DNA from: Pseudomonadota bacterium
Lineage (GTDB): Bacteria; Babelota; Babeliae; Babelales; CAIQNR01
Assembly: GCA_027487215.1 (NCBI GenBank)
Contig: JAIYDZ010000005.1
Location: forward strand, 62,001 to 126,000
Length of the DNA stretch: 64,000 nt
Direction: 5' to 3'
Numbering within the stretch: position 1 is the first letter of the stretch; every line of letters begins with the position of its first letter. The translations under genes were made by a program, and so were the position numbers. Shown here piece by piece: positions 58,247 through 64,000 of this stretch. Below the pieces are notes generated by a model. It was not told the origin of the DNA. It made no database searches and worked only from the letters and a program-made list of their open reading frames with translations.

Positions 58247-58831
58247 TTAATTAGATACGGTGTTATTAAATTTGCAGTACCATTCTGGAGCAGAGTCAGT
58301 TAGGTAATCGACTATTTCGAGAGTATTAAATAAATTAAAAAGTTCTTCTTGAGAGGGCGCAACTATTTCTATTGAAGCCGGAAGTCCTTCTATTTCTTCG
58401 ACAAAAATATGCATATCTTTTAATAGGTATTCCCATCCGCGTCGGAAGAAGGAACAACGCTTAGAATATCCTAGAGGAACATATTGCTGTGCTTCTGTGA
58501 GAGTATCGAATTCTTTTTGAAATAAGATCCTATGATTTTTTTCTTGTGGATTGCGAACTTTGTGGACGATAACGACTGACTTTTGTTTCCATCCTGTTTT
58601 TTGATAGTATCTAATTCTGACAAATTCACTATTTAAACTTTTACCTGAGTTGCAGTCACAATAAATATAATCAGTAAAAGCGTAGTCGCCTTTATACTGG
58701 GCTTGCTCATTTATTAAAGCGCTACAAATCGTTTTAGAATCACTAATTACAGCTCTTATTTCTACGGCTTGTAATTGAGTATTTGTTGAAAAATAAAGGA
58801 AAGATAAAAAGAAAAATCGCAGAAAAAACAT
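58247..58831 (-). CDS. Secreted protein of unknown function
   Basis: MFFLRFFFLSFLYFSTNTQLQA signal. Confidence 0.65.
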   Translation of the reverse strand: MFFLRFFFLSFLYFSTNTQLQAVEIRAVISDSKTICSALINEQAQYKGDYAFTDYIYCDCNSGKSLNSEFVRIRYYQKTGWKQKSVVIVHKVRNPQEKNHRILFQKEFDTLTEAQQYVPLGYSKRCSFFRRGWEYLLKDMHIFVEEIEGLPASIEIVAPSQEELFNLFNTLEIVDYLTDSAPEWYCKFNNTVSN

Positions 58832-58989
58832 ACAAAAAACCTTAAAAATTTAATTGATCAAATATAAGCAATCTTATCTCAAAATCAATCGAACAAAAAG
58901 ATTAATTATTTTGGTGAGAACTTTTAAAAATGGTAATTTTTTGATTTGGTACAAAAAATGAACTGATTTAAAAATATATGAAGGGAAAT

Positions 58990-59066
<77 letters not shown>

Positions 59067-59125
59067 TCCTTATAAGACCTAGTACACCCTATGATAGCAC
59101 CCTTCCTGACGATGTCAAACTGAGT

Positions 59126-60664
59126 TTAATGTTGTTTTTCAAAGTATCTATCGAGTGACCGGTAAGTCAGTGCTTCTTTTAAGTGTCCGATCTCTATAAT
59201 CGATGAGGTTTCTAGATCGGCAATCGTGCGCGCAACCTTTAATACTTTATGATACCCACGCATGCTCAAATTAAGCTTGTCAAAGACCTTTCGGATAAGT
59301 TCTTCAGCTTCTGATGAAAGAATACAATGTTTCTCAACTTCATCGGATGTCATGCTTCCGTTAGATCGATTTGAGCTGGTAAACCGCTCCGATTGTGTTT
59401 CTGTTGCTCGTGCGATTGAGGTTTTCATATCCGCAGAACTTTTGCCTTGCAGTGTGGTGTCTTTAAGTGTGTCGTAATCAACTGCGGGCACGTGAATTTG
59501 AAGATCAATTCTATCAAGCAGCGGACCTGAAAGTTTTTTAAGATATTTATCAATCGATTGAGATGAACACAAACAGTCACGTTTGGTGTCACCAAAAAAT
59601 CCACACGGGCATGGATTTAAAGCTGCAACCAGTAAAAATGAGGCAGGATACGTTACGCTATGGAGCGCGCGTGAAATACAGACCTGTTTGCTTTCCAGTG
59701 GTTGTCGAAGTACTTCAATCGTGTCGCGTTTAAATTCAGTCAGTTCGTCTAAAAATAGAATTCCATTGTGAGCAAGGCTGATTTCACCCGGCTGTGGAAA
59801 TGATCCACCGCCTACAAGTCCTGCTTGTGAAATAGTGTGATGAGGATTTCTAAAAGGACGTGTAGCAAGGACTGAGGCACCATTTAATTTCCCGCTTACC
59901 GAATAAATCTTGCTTGTTTCAAGCATTTGATCAAAGGAAATTTGAGGCATAATGGTTGCTAGTCGTTTTGCAAGCATTGTCTTACCAGAACCAGGAGGTC
60001 CGATAAAAAGAATATTATGTCCACCAGCTGCTGCAATAGTTAAAGCTCGCTTTGCCTGTTCTTGTCCTTTTACCTGCGCAAAATCAAGCAGAGTATCGGT
60101 AGGTTCTGATGAAAAAACCGGATTGTGTTGTGCTGGAGTAAGTGGTCTTTCATTGCGTAAAAAGCTGACCAGTTGAATAAGATGTGAAACACCAATAACT
60201 TCAATATCTTTAATTAAAGCAGCTTCTTGAGCATTTGCGTGGGGAACAATAATGCGTTTTTTACCTAACTTTTGTGCGTCGTAGGCAATAGCAAGTGCGC
60301 CTTTGATCGGTTTGATTGAACCATCAAGCGAGAGTTCACCAATAAAAATTGTTTCATTTAAAAACGTTTGAGAAATCTTTAAAAGTTGTGCCGCTTGTAA
60401 AATACCAATAGCAATCGGTAAATCAAAAAGCGTCCCTTCTTTTTTTAAATCTGCTGGTGCCAAGTTAACGGTAATTTTACGTTCTGGAAGTTTAATTCCA
60501 CTATTTTTGAGTGCCGTTTGAATCCGTTGACGACTCTCTTTAATTGCCACGTCTGGCAGTCCGACAATAAAAAAATTAATGAGACCTAATGAAAGATCTA
60601 CTTCAACTTCAACGCAGTGTGCATCCACGCCAATGGTGGTAGCAGAAAATATTTTTGTATGCAT
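59126..60664 (-). CDS. comM: YifB/ComM-family Mg-chelatase-like AAA+ ATPase
   Basis: VEVDLSLGLINFFIVGLPDVAIKESRQRIQTALKNSG; NILFIGPPGSGKTMLAKRL; FRNPHHTISQAGLVGGG. Confidence 0.94.
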   Translation of the reverse strand: MHTKIFSATTIGVDAHCVEVEVDLSLGLINFFIVGLPDVAIKESRQRIQTALKNSGIKLPERKITVNLAPADLKKEGTLFDLPIAIGILQAAQLLKISQTFLNETIFIGELSLDGSIKPIKGALAIAYDAQKLGKKRIIVPHANAQEAALIKDIEVIGVSHLIQLVSFLRNERPLTPAQHNPVFSSEPTDTLLDFAQVKGQEQAKRALTIAAAGGHNILFIGPPGSGKTMLAKRLATIMPQISFDQMLETSKIYSVSGKLNGASVLATRPFRNPHHTISQAGLVGGGSFPQPGEISLAHNGILFLDELTEFKRDTIEVLRQPLESKQVCISRALHSVTYPASFLLVAALNPCPCGFFGDTKRDCLCSSQSIDKYLKKLSGPLLDRIDLQIHVPAVDYDTLKDTTLQGKSSADMKTSIARATETQSERFTSSNRSNGSMTSDEVEKHCILSSEAEELIRKVFDKLNLSMRGYHKVLKVARTIADLETSSIIEIGHLKEALTYRSLDRYFEKQH

Positions 60665-60820
60665 GAGCCCCCTAAACTCTTGAATTGGTCTATGTATACC
60701 ATGATTTGGATGTTTTGCAAAGAATGGGAGGGTCCCTCAACTGGAGCTTTTTGTATTTTGGCTTATACTTGCTCTGAGTTTATACCATACACGTACTACT
60801 GTGGGGAGAATGAAGAAGCC

Positions 60821-63763
60821 ATGAAAAACAGGAAACAGGTAGTCGCGGTACTACTTTTGAGTGTGTCTTTTACTCTTATGGGTCGTTGCTCGCGTCTTGT
60901 GCTGGGCGATAGAACAGATGCAACAGTCGGAGATAGCTTTTCATTTAATTTAGGTGTCAAATCTGTTTTTGATGCTGATAGTCAGATTTTTTATGTTGGT
61001 GCTGCCGATGCCACAACAGGCAATGCGCGGCCTTACTCTTTATCAGGAATTACAACCAGTTCATTACAAGCTATCTCACATTCGCCAGAAAAAGCGTATG
61101 TTAACGGAACAGAGCAAAATAATCCTTTCTATGCAAAAGGAATTGCACAGCTAGACCTTGTTTCAAAGCGTATTGTGGCGGTTCCAAATGATGCAACGGG
61201 GTCTCTTTATTGGATAACCAGTGCTCTTGGTGCATCAAATCAAGTTATGGTTGGTGTTACTGATATCAAAGACTCAAACGGTGCGACTTCTACTGGCGTT
61301 GTTTCTATTGCCGATAATCTTTATGGAAATGTATGTGCCGGTGTGGGAGATTATTTATGCGCAGCTGTCAAACCGGTAGGCGCTGGAGCTTTTGGTACTG
61401 TTGGCGGTGGAATTGCAGTTTTTAAAAAAACATCTTCAGGATTAGTGCAACAAAAAGCTGTGCCTGGAGATGAGACTACAGTAAGAGCTGTGCCAATTGA
61501 TGTTAATACATCTGTTCTTAAAATGAATGACACTCCGCTGGGTTCAGTATTTAATAATGTTATTGATCTGCATTGGGATGCAAAGTTGGGCCGTTTGTTT
61601 GGGGCAGTGGCACCTGGCTCTCCGGGTACTAACGGAGCGCGAGCACTTTTTACCGGATACTTAAGTCAGCAAGGTGCTAACGACGTTAAGTTAAATCTTA
61701 ATGCAATTGCTCCTGCTGGTGCATTTACTGCTGCTTCTAATGCAGAAATTGTTGCAGTCACTGCTAACATGCAGACTGCCTTTTTAAGGAGAGTGTGCAC
61801 AATGCATCCTTCTGCGGGCTGCAGTTATGTGGTGGTTCAAGTACTAAATGACTTAATTTATTGCCTACCACTTGTCGACGAAAGTGTTGATCCTGCTAAA
61901 AAATCAACATGGTCAACCAGCGCTACTCACGCAACACTTGCCAAAAAAGAAGTTGCACCTACCGACTATTATACTACAGGTCCAAAAGGAGTTTCGTATC
62001 TTTCAGGTAGAGGGTTTCAGACACAAGCAACTGCTGCAGGAGATTTATATAGTACGGCAGACGATGAGGATCTCAAAAAAATGAGAGTTGGTCGCGGTGC
62101 AGTTTTAGGAGATATTTCTGATCTGCAGGTATACAAAGACACGGTGTTTGTCTCAACCAATTCATCATTCGCGCCTGCTACAGCAGGGGTTTGGTATTCG
62201 CAAGCATTGTTTGATGCAAATGGGGTGATTGTTTCATGGACTCCCTGGCAAAAAATTGCAATTGAAGCGACAGGCGATCCTCGAGTAGAAGGAATTGGCT
62301 ATGCTTCTGATCAAGGTCTTTTGTTTATGCTCGATGGCCCTACAGGTGCACCAGATACGGTCTCTATTTCAGGATGGGGTACCAGTGACGCTGATGGTAT
62401 TTTAGGGGGGACAACCACTAATGCATCTGTTGGACTTGTTGCTCAACTGAACGCAGAGTTTCCACAGTCTCGTGGTGGCGTAATGGGATTGTTTGATTTT
62501 AATTCATCAAATGAAGCGTTTGCTACCGGAGTTAATAGTCTTTCATTAATGATTGCGACAGGTTATCAAAAAGTAGTCATTGTAAAAACGGGAGCTGCTG
62601 ATGGGCTTCAGGTTCTTATTCCAACGGTAGGTGATTTTACCACTGATAAACGTACTTTTACTGCTGGAGCAATAAGTAATGACTCTGTTGAAGCTGATGG
62701 TGTAACTGCAGCGACTACCTTTATTAGTGTAACTGGTGGAGATCTGACTTCATTGGGAGCAATTTCATGTGCCACTATTATAGAAGATACGGTTGCTGAT
62801 GGTGGATATATTGTAGTTGGAGGAACTGGCGGGGTTGCCATTTTGCGCCATACAACTAATCGTACAGGATGGGCAACGACAGGTCTTCTAAAAGATTTGA
62901 GTGATGCAACAGCATTTTCAACTGATAAGTCTTTTCAAAAAATTGGTACCTATACCAATGTGAAAAAATTATGGACTGCAGAATCATCAGCCGGTCTGCA
63001 AGTTCTTTATATTTTGACTGATAATGCATTATATCGAATTGATAAAGATGATTTGAATTTAGCTAATCCAACAGCATCCACGATTGCTACGCTTGCAGGT
63101 CTTAATTTGCCCGATCATGCAAGTTTTGCAGATTGTATTGCTTGTGATCGATTGGGATTGCTTGCAACAAGTCACGGACTTTATAGAACCGGCAATGGTA
63201 ATAATATTTCAACAGCAGCAAATACCACCGCAGTTGGTTGGACTGCAGTTGCCTTACCGTATGGATTTACTGGAGTCTCAAAACTAATTCCTGTAGCGGG
63301 TACTCAAAACATTTTTCAATTTGCAGCAGATGGAATTGGCCAAGTGTATGTCGCAAGTTCTTCTGTGAGTTTAAAAAACGCAGCTTTATTTTCTTTTGCG
63401 ACACTTGATGTTAATGCTGCAGGGGCGGTAGCAGCGGGTTCTTTCACACTCGTTTCTAATCCATTTTCTAAAGATATTAATGGAACGATTTTACAAAATC
63501 CCTTTGCCCATATTGGTGTGTTTAGAAATAATTTTGCAACCAATGGCGCAACACTTCTTGCAACATCTGCTCAACATTTAACTACAGCACCAGAATGCGC
63601 ACGTTTACCATTATCTTTGGGATTGCGTGCACCGTTTAACAAACAGGGTCAAAAACTTATTGATACAGGACTTGGTGGTGCTTCAATTCGTGGAGTGGTG
63701 CGAAACTCAACAACAGGGTCATGGATGGTGTATGGCGACAAAGGTGTTTCATGTCTCGAGTAA
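60821..63763 (+). CDS. Giant secreted/surface protein of unknown function (about 980 aa)
   Basis: MKNRKQVVAVLLLSVSFTLMGRCSRL signal; repeated Gly/Thr/Ala-rich beta-like segments; start chosen at 60821. Confidence 0.75.
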   Translation: MKNRKQVVAVLLLSVSFTLMGRCSRLVLGDRTDATVGDSFSFNLGVKSVFDADSQIFYVGAADATTGNARPYSLSGITTSSLQAISHSPEKAYVNGTEQNNPFYAKGIAQLDLVSKRIVAVPNDATGSLYWITSALGASNQVMVGVTDIKDSNGATSTGVVSIADNLYGNVCAGVGDYLCAAVKPVGAGAFGTVGGGIAVFKKTSSGLVQQKAVPGDETTVRAVPIDVNTSVLKMNDTPLGSVFNNVIDLHWDAKLGRLFGAVAPGSPGTNGARALFTGYLSQQGANDVKLNLNAIAPAGAFTAASNAEIVAVTANMQTAFLRRVCTMHPSAGCSYVVVQVLNDLIYCLPLVDESVDPAKKSTWSTSATHATLAKKEVAPTDYYTTGPKGVSYLSGRGFQTQATAAGDLYSTADDEDLKKMRVGRGAVLGDISDLQVYKDTVFVSTNSSFAPATAGVWYSQALFDANGVIVSWTPWQKIAIEATGDPRVEGIGYASDQGLLFMLDGPTGAPDTVSISGWGTSDADGILGGTTTNASVGLVAQLNAEFPQSRGGVMGLFDFNSSNEAFATGVNSLSLMIATGYQKVVIVKTGAADGLQVLIPTVGDFTTDKRTFTAGAISNDSVEADGVTAATTFISVTGGDLTSLGAISCATIIEDTVADGGYIVVGGTGGVAILRHTTNRTGWATTGLLKDLSDATAFSTDKSFQKIGTYTNVKKLWTAESSAGLQVLYILTDNALYRIDKDDLNLANPTASTIATLAGLNLPDHASFADCIACDRLGLLATSHGLYRTGNGNNISTAANTTAVGWTAVALPYGFTGVSKLIPVAGTQNIFQFAADGIGQVYVASSSVSLKNAALFSFATLDVNAAGAVAAGSFTLVSNPFSKDINGTILQNPFAHIGVFRNNFATNGATLLATSAQHLTTAPECARLPLSLGLRAPFNKQGQKLIDTGLGGASIRGVVRNSTTGSWMVYGDKGVSCLE

Positions 63764-63780
63764 TTGAAAAAGGTTTTCTC

Positions 63781-64000
63781 ATGAAAAAATGTTATAGACT
63801 TCTTGCGTGTGCAGCATTTTTGCACTCAAGTGTCTTTGCGATTGCACCCCTTAATGTATTATATCCTCAGGATACTGTCTTTAAACCACGCAAGTGGGAC
63901 GACCAGAAGCTTCATGTTTCACAACACATAACCTGTGGGCTTTCAGATTTGCATGGTCGTAATGGTGATGGTGATAAGGTACTTGCCACACAGTTGTGGG
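63781..64000 (+). CDS. Secreted protein, partial, runs off window end
   Basis: Read by hand: MKKCYRLLACAAFLHSSVFAIAPLNVLYPQDTVFKPRKWDDQKLHVSQHITCGLSDLHGRNGDGDKVLATQLW... Confidence 0.7.
   Translation, partial: MKKCYRLLACAAFLHSSVFAIAPLNVLYPQDTVFKPRKWDDQKLHVSQHITCGLSDLHGRNGDGDKVLATQLW

Overview
AT-rich bacterial chromosome window, mostly minus-strand genes, with a compact core set and an unusually high density of signal-peptide-bearing proteins of unknown function. Core genes recognised: a type II secretion / type IV pilus-like operon with two secretin genes, moxR, dcd, mlaFE-like ABC genes, secG, tpiA, clpB, a short uvrC, glnA, herA-like, atpDC, lon, a lolD-like ATPase, murJ, comM/yifB and one initiator tRNA. 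The mix of reduced core, secretion genes, eukaryote-like domains and many small secreted proteins resembles an intracellular, host-associated lineage such as Candidatus Dependentiae/Babeliae; that assignment is inference and was not tested. Most notable: (1) an array of cysteine-rich secreted proteins at 53.0-56.9 kb in which four adjacent members share an ungapped motif [FWYC]-P-[VLIF]-[ST]-T-x5-[LCMF]-C-x5-C, and two array genes are each put out of frame by one nt, repairable at an A6 tract; (2) a second family of secreted CxxC proteins at 12.2-16.2 kb with a duplicated 60-bp upstream region; (3) three copies of a ~570-600 bp modular, nested-palindrome intergenic element with no transposase; (4) an islet with a signal-peptide glutamine synthetase, a secreted double-RING protein and a SET-domain protein; (5) three consecutive, tightly packed genes for giant secreted proteins (801-1408 aa); (6) a signal-peptide HD (SAMHD1-like) phosphohydrolase; (7) several decayed or frameshifted secreted-protein genes, one split by an in-frame TGA where its paralog has Gly.
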